DNA from: DASYQD01 sp036005845
GTDB taxonomy: Bacteria > Acidobacteriota > Thermoanaerobaculia > Multivoradales > JAIOJS01
NCBI GenBank assembly: GCA_036005845.1
Contig: DASYQD010000082.1
Location: forward strand, 8,224 to 72,223
Reading direction: 5' to 3'
Length of the DNA: 64,000 nucleotides
A program made the translations under genes and the position numbers. Positions 44,206 through 52,681 of this stretch are shown piece by piece (position 1 is the first letter of the stretch; each line of letters begins with the position of its first letter). The notes under the pieces are model-generated. The model ran no database searches. It was not told where the DNA came from and was given only the letters and a program-made list of their open reading frames with translations.

Positions 44206-46254
44206 ATGCCCGCCTCTGTCCTCGCCGCGCGCGAGGAGCCGACGACGCCCCCCTCGTCTGGCGATTCACCTGCCGACACGCGCTCCGCACGGCCGGCACG
44301 CGCGCCACGCGCCGCAGTGCTTCGTCCGACGTTGCTGGGCGCGGCGGTGGGCGGTGCGCAGGGTGCGCTGCTCTACGGCGGCGCGATCGCCCTGCTGCAC
44401 GCGCGGCTCAACACCATCGGCGCCGCGGACGCACTGGTGCTGCTGGGCTGGTGCCTGCTCATCTACGGCGCCGTCGCGGCGGTGGCAACGGGCGCCGCGA
44501 TGGCGGTGCTGCGGTTGTGGCGACGTTTGCGCGCGAAAGCGATGCGAGCGAACGATTCGGCACGGCGAGCGGATGAGAGCGGTGGTCGCACGAGCGGCGA
44601 TGCAACAGATGCGCGACGTGCCGCGGCCGGCGTGGCGATGGGCGCACGGCGCGGCGCGACTGGCGAAGCGACCGACTCGCTGGCCTGTGCGAGAGCCGCG
44701 GTTCGCCGTGACGTCTGGCTCGCCACCGCTGCCTTCCACTTCGTCTTCTGGCTCTTCACCGCCAGCTATGGCCTCACCTACGACGAGGCGCCGCGCTGGG
44801 TGACGAGCGCCTGTCCGATGCTCGGCTACCTCGTCTTGCGCAGTCTCGTGGTGCTCGTCGTCGTCGCGGCCGCGGCGTGGGTGCTCGTTGCCATCGGCGA
44901 CGCCGCGGCCCGCCGCCGTCGCCTCGTCGCGCTGCTCGGCGCGCTCGCGCTGCTGCTCGTCGTCGCGCAGGTCGGCGTCGCGCTCACGCACCGCGCGGCA
45001 CCGCGCGAGAAGCCGCCGCTGCCCGCCACGCTCGGCGCTCCCACCGGACAGAAGGTGGCCGTCGTCGGCGTCGACGGCGCCGACTGGCGCGTCGCGTTGC
45101 CGATGGTGGAGCGCGGCGAGCTGCCGAACCTGGCGCGGCTGATGGCGGAGGGAAGCTGGGGCCCACTCGAGAGCTTCCGCGACTCCAACTCCGCCGTCAT
45201 CTGGGCCTCGATCTACACCGGGCGCCGCGCCGCCGTGCACGGCGTGCTCGACTTCTACGCCATCCGCCTCGCCGGCATGAGCGGCGACTTCTTCGGCGTC
45301 TACCCGGTGCATCGCACGTTCTTCAAGGAGCTGGCGCTGCGCCTCCAGCGCTTCGGCCTGGCGCGCGTGCAGCCGATCGACCGCTCGCGCGTCGCGGCGC
45401 CGCTCGTCTGGGAAGTCGCCCACGCCGCGCGCCGCTCGGTGGGCGTCGTCGACGGCTACTACTACTCATATCCGGCGCCGGTGCTCGGCGACCCGCAGAG
45501 CTTCTTCCTCGGCTACGGCAGCGACGCCACGTGGCGGCTGGCGCAGAAGGAGAGGCGCGCGTTGCGGGCCGACGAAGCCGCGCTGCAGGCGTGGCCTGCC
45601 GGCCTGCTCGCCGCGGAAGGCCGCTTCTTCGCGCTGCCCGACTTCCAATGGCAGGGCGCGGCGCTGCTCGACCTGCTCGGCCGCTATGGGCAGCCGGATC
45701 TCGTCACCATCTACTCGCACGAGCCCGACGCCGTGCAGCACGAGCGGTGGCGTTTCCACGAGCCGGAGAAGTTCTTCGGCATCGATCCGGCGACGGCCGC
45801 CGCGCACGACGAGGTGGCGAGCTTCTACCGCCAGCTCGACGCCTACCTCGGCCGCCTGCGCGCGCGCCTCGCGCCGAACACCGTGCTGGTGATCGTCTCC
45901 GACCACGGCCACAGCCCGACCATCTTCCACAGCATGGACACCCAGCATCGCCATGGCCCGCCGGGGATCCTGCTGCTGCATGGTGGACCGGTGCGCGCCG
46001 GGCGGCTGCCGGCGGACGCCGGCGTGCTCGACGTCTACCCGACGCTGCTCTACCTGCTCGGCATCGCAGTGCCCACCGACGCCGATGGGCGCGTGCTCAC
46101 CGCGGCGCTCGATCCCGCGTTCGTCAAAGCGCATCCGCAAACGACGGTGAGCAGCTGGGACGGGATCCCGCTCCCGCGCAGCGCCGCGCCTCCCGACGCC
46201 GAGCGGCGGCGCGAGGAGCTCGAGAAGCTCTACTCGCTTGGCTACATCCGCTGA
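44206..46254 (+). CDS. Membrane-bound alkaline-phosphatase-superfamily phosphodiesterase/pyrophosphatase
   Basis: A 682-residue protein, ATG at 44206. The N-terminal half has about five transmembrane helices, interrupted by an Ala/Arg/Gly-rich cytoplasmic loop (about 105-155). The catalytic half opens with KVAVVGVDGADWRVALPMVE (first metal Asp). It continues SNSAVIWASIYTGR (Thr/Ser nucleophile region), VTIYSHEPDAVQHERW and VIVSDHGHSP (second metal Asp-His), ending with DVYPTLLYLLGI. This is the type I phosphodiesterase/nucleotide pyrophosphatase family. It could trim or transfer phosphate-linked groups on envelope glycans (inference). It is divergent from the GT4 genes. Confidence 0.87.
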   Translation: MPASVLAAREEPTTPPSSGDSPADTRSARPARAPRAAVLRPTLLGAAVGGAQGALLYGGAIALLHARLNTIGAADALVLLGWCLLIYGAVAAVATGAAMAVLRLWRRLRAKAMRANDSARRADESGGRTSGDATDARRAAAGVAMGARRGATGEATDSLACARAAVRRDVWLATAAFHFVFWLFTASYGLTYDEAPRWVTSACPMLGYLVLRSLVVLVVVAAAAWVLVAIGDAAARRRRLVALLGALALLLVVAQVGVALTHRAAPREKPPLPATLGAPTGQKVAVVGVDGADWRVALPMVERGELPNLARLMAEGSWGPLESFRDSNSAVIWASIYTGRRAAVHGVLDFYAIRLAGMSGDFFGVYPVHRTFFKELALRLQRFGLARVQPIDRSRVAAPLVWEVAHAARRSVGVVDGYYYSYPAPVLGDPQSFFLGYGSDATWRLAQKERRALRADEAALQAWPAGLLAAEGRFFALPDFQWQGAALLDLLGRYGQPDLVTIYSHEPDAVQHERWRFHEPEKFFGIDPATAAAHDEVASFYRQLDAYLGRLRARLAPNTVLVIVSDHGHSPTIFHSMDTQHRHGPPGILLLHGGPVRAGRLPADAGVLDVYPTLLYLLGIAVPTDADGRVLTAALDPAFVKAHPQTTVSSWDGIPLPRSAAPPDAERRREELEKLYSLGYIR

Positions 46255-46366
46255 GCCCACCCCGCCGGCAGAGCCGGCTGCCCCCTTCCACCAACCCCCT
46301 CCCCTGGGTTGCACTCCACCCCTGTCCCCCCAACCCCCTGCCCCTCCAGGGGCAGGGGGCGCCCCC
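46255..46366 (+). repeat. GC-rich palindromic dispersed repeat, copy C
   Basis: Begins right after the stop of the phosphodiesterase gene and ends before the convergent Rieske gene. It has CCGGCAGAGCCGG as the first hairpin, CCACCAACCCCCTCCCCTGG in variant form, CACCCCTGTCCCCCCAACCC, then CCCCTGCCCCTCCAGGGGCA leading into GGGGGCGCCCCC. Same orientation as copy B, so B and C flank the polysaccharide block as direct repeats about 6 kb apart. Confidence 0.8.
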
Positions 46367-46377
46367 ACGCTCCCTCG

Positions 46378-46698
46378 CTACGGCAGATCCACCCACACCT
46401 CTTCGCCGCGCAGCTCGACGGGGTAGGTGCGGGTGTCGACCGCCCACGGCGTGTCCTGGTCGACCTTGCCGGTGCGGAAGTCGAAGTGCGCGTCGTGCCA
46501 GGGGCAGGTGACGCAGTAGTCGCCTTCGCGGCCGAGCTCGCCTTCGTGCAAGTTGGCGCCGGCGTGGGTGCAGACGTCGTCCATCGCGAAGACCTCGCCG
46601 CGCACGCGGGCGAGCGCGACCTCGTGGCTGCCATGGACGCGGCCGACCATCCCTCCGTCGGGGATGTCGGCGAGACGGGCGAGGAGGACGGGCGGCAT
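46378..46698 (-). CDS. Rieske-type [2Fe-2S] ferredoxin
   Basis: A 106-residue single-domain protein, ATG at 46698 (a longer frame to 46887 is not needed). Cluster motifs are C-x-H in DDVCTHAGANL and C-x2-H in TCPWHDAHFD, followed by RTGKVDQDTPWAVDTR. It matches the small ferredoxin subunits (NirD/BphF-like) that pass electrons to oxygenases, and the Rieske proteins that accompany Suf genes. It diverges from sufT with a 67-bp gap, supporting an iron-sulfur role. Confidence 0.9.
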   Translation of the reverse strand: MPPVLLARLADIPDGGMVGRVHGSHEVALARVRGEVFAMDDVCTHAGANLHEGELGREGDYCVTCPWHDAHFDFRTGKVDQDTPWAVDTRTYPVELRGEEVWVDLP

Positions 46699-46765
46699 GG
46701 GCGCGGAACGGTAGCACTCGCGGTGCCAGGCCCGCGTGCTGCGGCTGGTACCATCGACACGAGTC

Positions 46766-47317
46766 ATGAACGGCACCGAGCAAACCCTCACCCAGCGCGA
46801 GGCGCGCGTCATCCAGATCCCCGACGGCACGCCGCTGGTGCTGCCCGCCGGCACCTCGGTGCGCATCGCGCAGGCGCTCGGCGACACCTACACGCTGGTG
46901 ACGCCGCGCGGGCAGATGGTGCGCCTCGATGCCAAGGACGCCGACGTCATCGGCAAGGAAGCGCCCGCCGCGCCGGCGGCTTCGCAAGATGGCAATGGCG
47001 ATTCGCTCGAGGAGCAGGTCTGGGCGCAGCTGCGCACCTGCTTCGACCCCGAGATCCCGGTCAACATCGTCGACCTCGGGCTGATCTACGACTGCACGGT
47101 CGGCGATGCCGACGAGAGCGGCGGGCGCCCCGCGCAGGTGAAGATGACGCTCACCGCGCCCGGCTGCGGCATGGGGCAGGTGCTCGCCGACGACGTCAAG
47201 CGCAAGCTCGAAGGCCTCCCGGGCATCGCCGCGGCCGACGTCGAGGTGGTCTTCGATCCGCCGTGGAACCCCAACATGATGACCGAGGCCGCCAAGCTGC
47301 AGCTGGGGATGTGGTAG
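46766..47317 (+). CDS. sufT: SufT-like iron-sulfur assembly protein (MIP18/DUF59)
   Basis: A 183-residue protein starting at the ATG at 46766. The N-terminal extension (about 1-80) has the SufT-specific IQIPDGTPLVLPAGTSVRIA segment. The MIP18 domain (about 90-183) carries DPEIPVNIVDLGLIYD, the conserved Cys in LTAPGCGMGQ and VVFDPPWNPNMMTEAAK. SufT helps maturation of Fe-S proteins, often encoded with sufBCDSU. Here it is apart from them but beside a Rieske protein. Confidence 0.9.
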   Translation: MNGTEQTLTQREARVIQIPDGTPLVLPAGTSVRIAQALGDTYTLVTPRGQMVRLDAKDADVIGKEAPAAPAASQDGNGDSLEEQVWAQLRTCFDPEIPVNIVDLGLIYDCTVGDADESGGRPAQVKMTLTAPGCGMGQVLADDVKRKLEGLPGIAAADVEVVFDPPWNPNMMTEAAKLQLGMW

Positions 47318-47354
47318 CCGGCGCTCGCGCGCGCCGCCGCATCGCGACCATCTC

Positions 47355-47903
47355 GTGAGCCGCGGCCTTCGTCTCGTCTGGCTGCTCCTCGGCCTCGGCG
47401 CCTTCTTCTTCCTCGGCGTCCTCTTCGTGCTGCCGACGAGCTGGGAGGTGGTGCGCGCGCGCGAGGTCTCGGCGCCGCCCGAACGCATCTTCGCGGAGCT
47501 CGACGACCTGCGCGCCTGGCGCGCCTGGTCGCCATGGCGCGAGGACGCCTACCCGGGGCTGGTGTTCCAGTACGCCGGTCCGCCGCGCGGCGCAGGCGCC
47601 GAGGTGTCGTGGGACAGCACGGCCACCGGCGACGGCCGGTTGCGAATCGTCGAGTCGACACCGCCGAGCCGTCTCGGCTTCACCATGGCTTTCCAGCACG
47701 GCAGGATCCGCGCTCGCGATACGCTGTCCCTCGCGCCGCTGCCGGGCGGCCGCACGCGGGTGACGTGGAGCGATCGCGGCACGCTGGGCCGCACGCTCCT
47801 CGGTCGATTGTCGCTGCCGGTCGTCGAGCAGTCGATGGGCCGTGACCTCGAACGGGGCCTCGCGGCGCTCCAGGCGGTTTGCGAACGAGAGACGACACCA
47901 TGA
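47355..47903 (+). CDS. SRPBCC/polyketide-cyclase-like membrane-anchored protein
   Basis: A 182-residue protein, GTG start. An N-terminal transmembrane helix (LVWLLLGLGAFFFLGVLFVL) is followed by a START-like fold: REVSAPPERIFAELDDLRAW, RAWSPWREDAYPG, then LGFTMAFQHG and RVTWSDRGTL. These proteins bind hydrophobic ligands; the family is common and rarely characterised. Its stop overlaps the ATG of the YkgJ-type gene. Confidence 0.83.
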   Translation: MSRGLRLVWLLLGLGAFFFLGVLFVLPTSWEVVRAREVSAPPERIFAELDDLRAWRAWSPWREDAYPGLVFQYAGPPRGAGAEVSWDSTATGDGRLRIVESTPPSRLGFTMAFQHGRIRARDTLSLAPLPGGRTRVTWSDRGTLGRTLLGRLSLPVVEQSMGRDLERGLAALQAVCERETTP

Positions 47904-48277
47904 GCCCACAGATCTCCTACAACTGCGCGCGCTGTCCCGCCTACTGCTGCACCTACGCCCGCATCCCGGTCACGACACGCGATCTCGTCCGCCTCGGCAA
48001 GCACCTCGGCCTGCTGCCCGAGACGGTCCGTCGCCGCTTCACCGAAGAGGGCGAGGAGCCCGGCGAGCGCGTGCTGCGCCACCAGAAGGACAAGATCTTC
48101 GGCACCGCCTGCACCTTCCTCGATCTCGAGACGCGCCGCTGCACCGTGTACGAGCACCGCCCTGGCGTCTGCCGCGACTATCCGGGCACGGCGCGCTGCG
48201 GCTACTACGACATGCTGCGCTTCGAGCGCGGGCTGCAGGGCGATCCGAAGCTGGTGGTCCGCGCGCGCGTGCTCTAG
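47900..48277 (+). CDS. YkgJ-family cysteine-cluster protein
   Basis: A 125-residue protein starting at the ATG overlapping the preceding TGA. The N-terminal C-x2-C-x3-CC motif (NCARCPAYCCTYARI) and later Cys in GTACTFLD, RRCTVYEHRPGVCRDYP form the eight-cysteine pattern of YkgJ/UPF0153 proteins. These are thought to bind zinc or an Fe-S cluster; the role is unknown. Coupled to the SRPBCC gene and near Fe-S genes. Confidence 0.87.
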   Translation: MSPQISYNCARCPAYCCTYARIPVTTRDLVRLGKHLGLLPETVRRRFTEEGEEPGERVLRHQKDKIFGTACTFLDLETRRCTVYEHRPGVCRDYPGTARCGYYDMLRFERGLQGDPKLVVRARVL

Positions 48278-48314
48278 CGAGCGCGGCCGCGGCGAGAAGA
48301 GCGGCGCGAAGCGA

Positions 48315-49439
48315 TCAGTGCGCGGGCGCGTCCGCCAGCGCCGCTTCGAGCTGCCGCATCGCCGCGCCGTTGGCCTTCACCCACTCGCTGCCGCCGGGGA
48401 TCTGCGCGCGTTCGGCGACGAGGTAGCCGAAGGGCTTGGCGAGCTCGTGCTCGTCGAGCGCGAGCAGCGGCTCGGCGACGAGCCGCCACTCCGCACCTCC
48501 GGTCGTCGCCGCGTCGGCAGATGCCGAGAGCTCGCTGGCGATGCCCAGCCAGCTCGCCAGCGCCTCCGCCACGCGGTCGGCGTCGGTCTGCCCTTCGCCG
48601 CTCTCGATCGACGCCGCCGCCAGCGACCGTGACAACGCGAGCGTCGAGTAGATGCCGCCGCCGCCGCCCAGGCTGTCCGGCGAGAGCACGACCTGCGTCT
48701 CCGACTTCGCGTCCTTGCCCGCCGCCGGCTTGGTGGTGATCCCCGCCTTGAAGAGACCGAGCGCCATCGTCGCCGCCTGCTGCGAGCGCTCCGACGTGCT
48801 GTCGATCGTCACGTAGCGGAGGAGCGCGAAGAGCGCCTGCACGTCGAGCTGCTGCTCGTGCTCGAGCACGGCGAGCAGCATGTAGGGCGAGTCGTAATCG
48901 GGCTCGTCGCCGATCGTGGTGATCAGCTCGGGGATCGCCTCGGCACCCTTCTTCTGCCGCCAGAGCGCGACCGCGTAGTTGTAGCGCAGGTGGCCGTCGT
49001 GCGCGTACTTGGTGAGCCCTTCGCGGTACGCGGTCACCGCCTCGGCGCCGCGGCCGGCGTCGTCGAGGCAGGTCCCCTGCTGGCTGTAGAGCCTCGCGCC
49101 TTGATCTTCCGGGTGCTTGAGCCCCTCTCGCGTCGCCTCGAGGCAGTGCGCGTAGTCCTTCTTCGCGTGGTAGCTGAACGCCAGCTCGTACAACGCTGTC
49201 GCGTTGCCGGGCTCGAGCGCCAGCGCCTGCCGATAGCGCGCGATCGCCTCGTCGTATCGACCGGCGTCATGGAGCGACTGGCCTTCCTGGATGAGCGCGT
49301 CGGCCGACTTGTCCTTGCCGGTGGTCGGCTCATCCTTGTCGGTGGCTGATTTGGCGGGCGGCTCGCCGAGCACGGGCGCCGTGGCTGCCATCGCGAGCCC
49401 CGCGGCGAGCAGGAAGGGTGCGACGTGGCCGCGACGCAT
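48315..49439 (-). CDS. Secreted TPR-repeat protein
   Basis: A 374-residue protein with ATG at 49439 behind AAGGAG. The signal peptide is HVAPFLLAAGLAMAATAPVLG. A Lys/Asp/Thr-rich linker leads to about four TPRs (LIQEGQSLHDAGRYDEAIAR, NATALYELAFSYHAKKDYAH and the following ones) to about residue 200. A Gly-rich turn LGGGGGIYSTLALSRS starts a C-terminal helical domain of unknown kind. It is probably a periplasmic scaffold. It follows ispG on the same strand after 23 bases, perhaps co-transcribed. Confidence 0.82.
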   Translation of the reverse strand: MRRGHVAPFLLAAGLAMAATAPVLGEPPAKSATDKDEPTTGKDKSADALIQEGQSLHDAGRYDEAIARYRQALALEPGNATALYELAFSYHAKKDYAHCLEATREGLKHPEDQGARLYSQQGTCLDDAGRGAEAVTAYREGLTKYAHDGHLRYNYAVALWRQKKGAEAIPELITTIGDEPDYDSPYMLLAVLEHEQQLDVQALFALLRYVTIDSTSERSQQAATMALGLFKAGITTKPAAGKDAKSETQVVLSPDSLGGGGGIYSTLALSRSLAAASIESGEGQTDADRVAEALASWLGIASELSASADAATTGGAEWRLVAEPLLALDEHELAKPFGYLVAERAQIPGGSEWVKANGAAMRQLEAALADAPAH

Positions 49440-49462
49440 GCTGCGCTCCTTCGAGCGGCGCT

Positions 49463-50770
49463 TCAGCGGCCGGCGGCCGCCGGCGCGGTCTCGCGCGCCG
49501 GCGCGGCCGCCGCGTCGCCTGCCGGTCCGCCGCCCCACTTCACCGCCACGTAGTCCTCGACCAGCCGCTGGAACTGCACGGCGAGCTCGTCGTAGGTGCC
49601 GCGCAGCTTGGCGAACGGCTGGCCGTCGACGAACACCGGGCAGTGCGGCGCCTCGCCGGTGCCGGGCAGCGAGATGCCGATGTGCGCCGCCTTGCTCTCG
49701 CCGGGACCGTTGACGACGCAGCCCATCACCGCCAGGCGCAGCTCCTCGACTCCCGGGTACTTCACCTTCCACTCCGGCATGCGCTCTCTCACGTACCCTT
49801 GGATCCGTTCGGCGAGCATTTGGAAAGTGGTCGAGGTGGTGCGGCCGCAGCCGGGGCAGGCGGTGATCGCCGGCGCGAAGCTGCGCAGCCCCAACGCCTG
49901 GAGCAGCTCGCAGGCGGCGTAGACCTCCTCGCGGCGGTCGCCGCCCGGGCGCGGCGTCAACGAGATGCGGATGGTGTCGCCGATCCCGTCGCCGAGCAGC
50001 ACCGCCAGCGCCGCCGAGGACCAGACGACGCCCTTCATCCCCATCCCCGCCTCGGTCAAGCCGAGGTGGAGCGGCTGCCGCGTCTGCCGCGCCAGCTCGC
50101 GGTAGACGGCGATCAAGCCCTGCGGCCGCGACACCTTGCACGAGATGATGATCTGGTCCTCGCGCAGGCCGTACTGGATCGCCTTCGCCGTCGAGTCGAG
50201 AGCGGAGACCACCATGCACTCCTCGACGATCTCGTCGGCCGTGTGGCCGCGGTCGAAGCGGGTGTTCTCCTCCATCTTCGCCATCACCAGCGCCTGGTCG
50301 AGCGAGCCGCCGTTGACGCCGATGCGCACCGGCTTGCCCTGCTCGGCGGCGATCTTCACGATGGTCGCGAACTTCTCGTCGCGCGAGGCGCCGAAGCCGA
50401 CGTTGCCGGGGTTGATGCGGTATTTGTCGAGCGCCGCGGCGCAGTCGGGATGGCGCTTGAGCAGCACGTGCCCGTTGTAGTGGAAGTCGCCGATCAACGG
50501 CGCCGTGCAACCGGCGTCGAGCATGCGGCGCTTGATCTCCGGCACCGCGCGCGCCGCCTCTTCGACGTTGACGGTGATGCGCACCATCTCGGACCCGGCC
50601 TGCACGAGGTCGATGCACTGCTGCGCCGTGCCCGCCGCGTCGGCGGTGTCGGTGTTGGTCATCGACTGCACGACGACCGGCGCGCCGCCGCCGACGGTGA
50701 CGGCGCCGACGCGCACCGCAACGGTGGCGTGGCGTGGCGCCAGCGGCGAGGCGGAAACCTCTGCGGTCAC
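49463..50770 (-). CDS. ispG: 4-hydroxy-3-methylbut-2-enyl diphosphate synthase IspG
   Basis: A 435-residue enzyme, GTG start at 50770. TIM barrel: VVVQSMTNTDTADAAGTAQQ, ADFHYNG-like IGDFHYNGHVLLK, INPGNVG and LGLTEAGMGMKG. The [4Fe-4S] domain ligands are the cysteines of ACPGCGRTT and MGCVVNGPGE with the conserved Glu. It reduces the cyclic diphosphate MEcPP to HMBPP in the non-mevalonate isoprenoid pathway. The Ala/Pro-rich last 25 residues are not conserved. Confidence 0.95.
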   Translation of the reverse strand: MTAEVSASPLAPRHATVAVRVGAVTVGGGAPVVVQSMTNTDTADAAGTAQQCIDLVQAGSEMVRITVNVEEAARAVPEIKRRMLDAGCTAPLIGDFHYNGHVLLKRHPDCAAALDKYRINPGNVGFGASRDEKFATIVKIAAEQGKPVRIGVNGGSLDQALVMAKMEENTRFDRGHTADEIVEECMVVSALDSTAKAIQYGLREDQIIISCKVSRPQGLIAVYRELARQTRQPLHLGLTEAGMGMKGVVWSSAALAVLLGDGIGDTIRISLTPRPGGDRREEVYAACELLQALGLRSFAPAITACPGCGRTTSTTFQMLAERIQGYVRERMPEWKVKYPGVEELRLAVMGCVVNGPGESKAAHIGISLPGTGEAPHCPVFVDGQPFAKLRGTYDELAVQFQRLVEDYVAVKWGGGPAGDAAAAPARETAPAAAGR

Positions 50771-50854
50771 GAGGGAAATCTTACCAAGCGCCCCGCCACG
50801 GAGCCCGGTGAACGCCCGCAGGACGATGGCGGACGGCGGCTATGCTAGCCGGCG

Positions 50855-51688
50855 ATGCGCGACGACGAGGACGACGACCTCCTGCCGCCCGCGATCGTCG
50901 GCCTCGCCGCCGACGAACGGTGGCAGCTGCCGGAAGAGTCGCGCGCCGTGCTCGTCGAGGGCCTGAAGAGCGGCGAGCGCGAGGTGCAGCTCGAGGCGCT
51001 CGCGATGCTGGAACACTCGCTCGACGACGGCCTCGCCACGGCGGCGCTCGAGATCGCGCGCGGCGAAGGCGACGAAGAGCTGCGCGTGGCGGCGGCGCGG
51101 GCGCTGGCGCCCGGCCTCGCGGCCGCCGCGGCGGCGAGCGAGGACGAGGTGGCGGCGCCGATCGCGCCCGCCACGGTGACGGCGCTGAGCCTGGGCCTGC
51201 GCCAGCTCTACTTCGACAGCGCGGCGCCGAAGGCGCTGCGGCGCGCCGCGCTCGAGACGGCGACGCAGGCGCCCGAGGCATGGCAGGAGGGCGCCGTGCG
51301 CGCGGCGTGGGCGAGCGGCGACGCGGAGTGGAAGACTACCGCCGTCGACTGCATGGCACGCCTCGACGGCTTCTGCGCCGAGCTCGTCGAGGCGCTGCGC
51401 GACCGCTCGCCGCAGATCCGCCTCGGCGCCGCGCGCGCCACCGGCGATGCCGGCTGCCGCGAGGCGGCGCCGCGCCTGCTGGCGCTCGCCCGTGCGGCGG
51501 ACGAGGAAGCGCTGGTGCGCATGGCGGCGATGGAGTCGCTCGGCCTGCTCGGCGACCGCGAGGCGATCGCGCCGCTGCGCGAGCTGGCGGCGAGCGCCGA
51601 CCCCGAGCTCGCCTTCGCCGCCCGCTCGGCGCTCGGCCGCATCGCCGGCTGCGAAGCGGCCGAAGAGCTCGACGACGATTTCGGGTGA
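50855..51688 (+). CDS. HEAT-repeat protein
   Basis: A 277-residue protein of helical repeats. The start is acidic (MRDDEDDD). Repeats include REVQLEALAMLEHSLDDGLA, KALRRAALETATQAPEAW, LVEALRDRSPQIRLGAARAT, EEALVRMAAMESLGLLGDRE and PELAFAARSALGRIAG. These match HEAT/PBS-lyase-type repeats, which serve as protein-binding scaffolds. No enzyme domain. It is divergent from ispG and convergent with the pseudopilin genes. Confidence 0.85.
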   Translation: MRDDEDDDLLPPAIVGLAADERWQLPEESRAVLVEGLKSGEREVQLEALAMLEHSLDDGLATAALEIARGEGDEELRVAAARALAPGLAAAAAASEDEVAAPIAPATVTALSLGLRQLYFDSAAPKALRRAALETATQAPEAWQEGAVRAAWASGDAEWKTTAVDCMARLDGFCAELVEALRDRSPQIRLGAARATGDAGCREAAPRLLALARAADEEALVRMAAMESLGLLGDREAIAPLRELAASADPELAFAARSALGRIAGCEAAEELDDDFG

Positions 51689-51701
51689 GCGGCGCGGGAG
51701 C

Positions 51702-52124
51702 TCAGTCGCCGGGGTGCGTGCGCTGCCAGGAGAGCACCGCCACTTCCGGGTAGAGCTGCACCAGCGCCTCGGCCGAGCCGCGGCGCGCCATGTAGGTGGC
51801 GCGCACGCGCAGGACCGCCTGGTTCTCGCCGAGCGCGGGGCCCCGCTCGACCGAGGTGAAACCGGCGCCCCAGCGCTCTTCGCTCTCGAGCGCGCGGTGC
51901 TCGGCGAGCCGCCCGAGCGCGTCCGCCAGCGCGCCGTCGAGCAGCGCGCGCAGGTGGAAGCGCGCCGCCTCCTCCTGCAGCGCCTTTTCGCGCAACGCGA
52001 GGTCCTCGGCGACGAACGCGGCGGCCATCGAGGCGATCAGCAGGGCGAGCAGCGCGAAGAGCAGCGCCTGTCCGCGCTCGTTGCGGCGGCGATGCGGACC
52101 GCCGAGCCGGCGCGCGCTCACCAT
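51702..52124 (-). CDS. PilX/GspK-like pseudopilin-type protein
   Basis: A 140-residue protein, the last of three overlapping genes. The start is the ATG at 52124 or GTG at 52121, both overlapping the previous stop. After the basic GGPHRRRNERG, the hydrophobic QALLFALLALLIASMAAAFV resembles the N-terminal helix of PilX/GspK-type minor pilins, with a Gly before the cut site. No Phe or Glu at +1/+5 of the canonical form is seen, so processing by prepilin peptidase is uncertain. The small C-terminal domain is alpha/beta. Confidence 0.6.
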   Translation of the reverse strand: MVSARRLGGPHRRRNERGQALLFALLALLIASMAAAFVAEDLALREKALQEEAARFHLRALLDGALADALGRLAEHRALESEERWGAGFTSVERGPALGENQAVLRVRATYMARRGSAEALVQLYPEVAVLSWQRTHPGD

Positions 52125-52681
52125 TGGTCGGCGTAGCCGCCGCGCGCGACGAGGACGAGGTGAAGCTCTTCGGTCTCGCCGGGGTCGCTCTTCGGCAGCG
52201 AGCCCTGAAGCTGGCGCAGGTATGGCGAGCTGGTGCGGTACTCCACCCACACCTCGTAGGCGCTGCCGAGCGGGCGCCAGCGGAAGCTGCTGACGTCTTG
52301 GATGTAGGCGTGCTCGACGCCGCCGGCGTTGCGCACCAGCGAGCCGTCGTCGCCGCGGCTCCACGTCACCCAGCCGTCGCTCGTCCGCAGCTCGAGCGGC
52401 AGGTGGACTGGCAGCGGGTCGGTCAACCCTGGCGGTCGCGCGCCCCGCAGGTCGTTGCGCAGCAACTCGGCAGCGATGAGGACGTAGGGATCGCGCGCCC
52501 TGCGCACCGAGTGCTGCAGCAGCCGCCCGCTCTCGTCCAGGAGGTCGCAGGCGAGAAGCACCGCGAGCAGCAGCACGGCGGTGGCGACGGCGAGCTCGAT
52601 GAGCGTGAACCCGGCTTCGCCGGCGTGCGGCCGGCGCCGCGTCGCGCGCTCGCTGCCGGTGGCCGGCTCGCGCGCGCTCAC
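52118..52681 (-). CDS. Type IV pilin-like protein (PilW/GspJ-like)
   Basis: A 187-residue protein with GTG at 52681 overlapping the previous stop. A canonical prepilin site is present: G before FTLIELAVATAVLLLAVLLA, with Phe +1 and Glu +5. The leader is long (about 22 residues, HAGEAG at its end). The globular domain has YVLIAAELLRNDLRGARPPG and beta strands to the C-terminus, as in PilW/GspJ minor pilins. With its two neighbours it probably forms the tip complex of a type IV pilus or type II secretion pseudopilus. Confidence 0.82.
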   Translation of the reverse strand: MSAREPATGSERATRRRPHAGEAGFTLIELAVATAVLLLAVLLACDLLDESGRLLQHSVRRARDPYVLIAAELLRNDLRGARPPGLTDPLPVHLPLELRTSDGWVTWSRGDDGSLVRNAGGVEHAYIQDVSSFRWRPLGSAYEVWVEYRTSSPYLRQLQGSLPKSDPGETEELHLVLVARGGYADQW

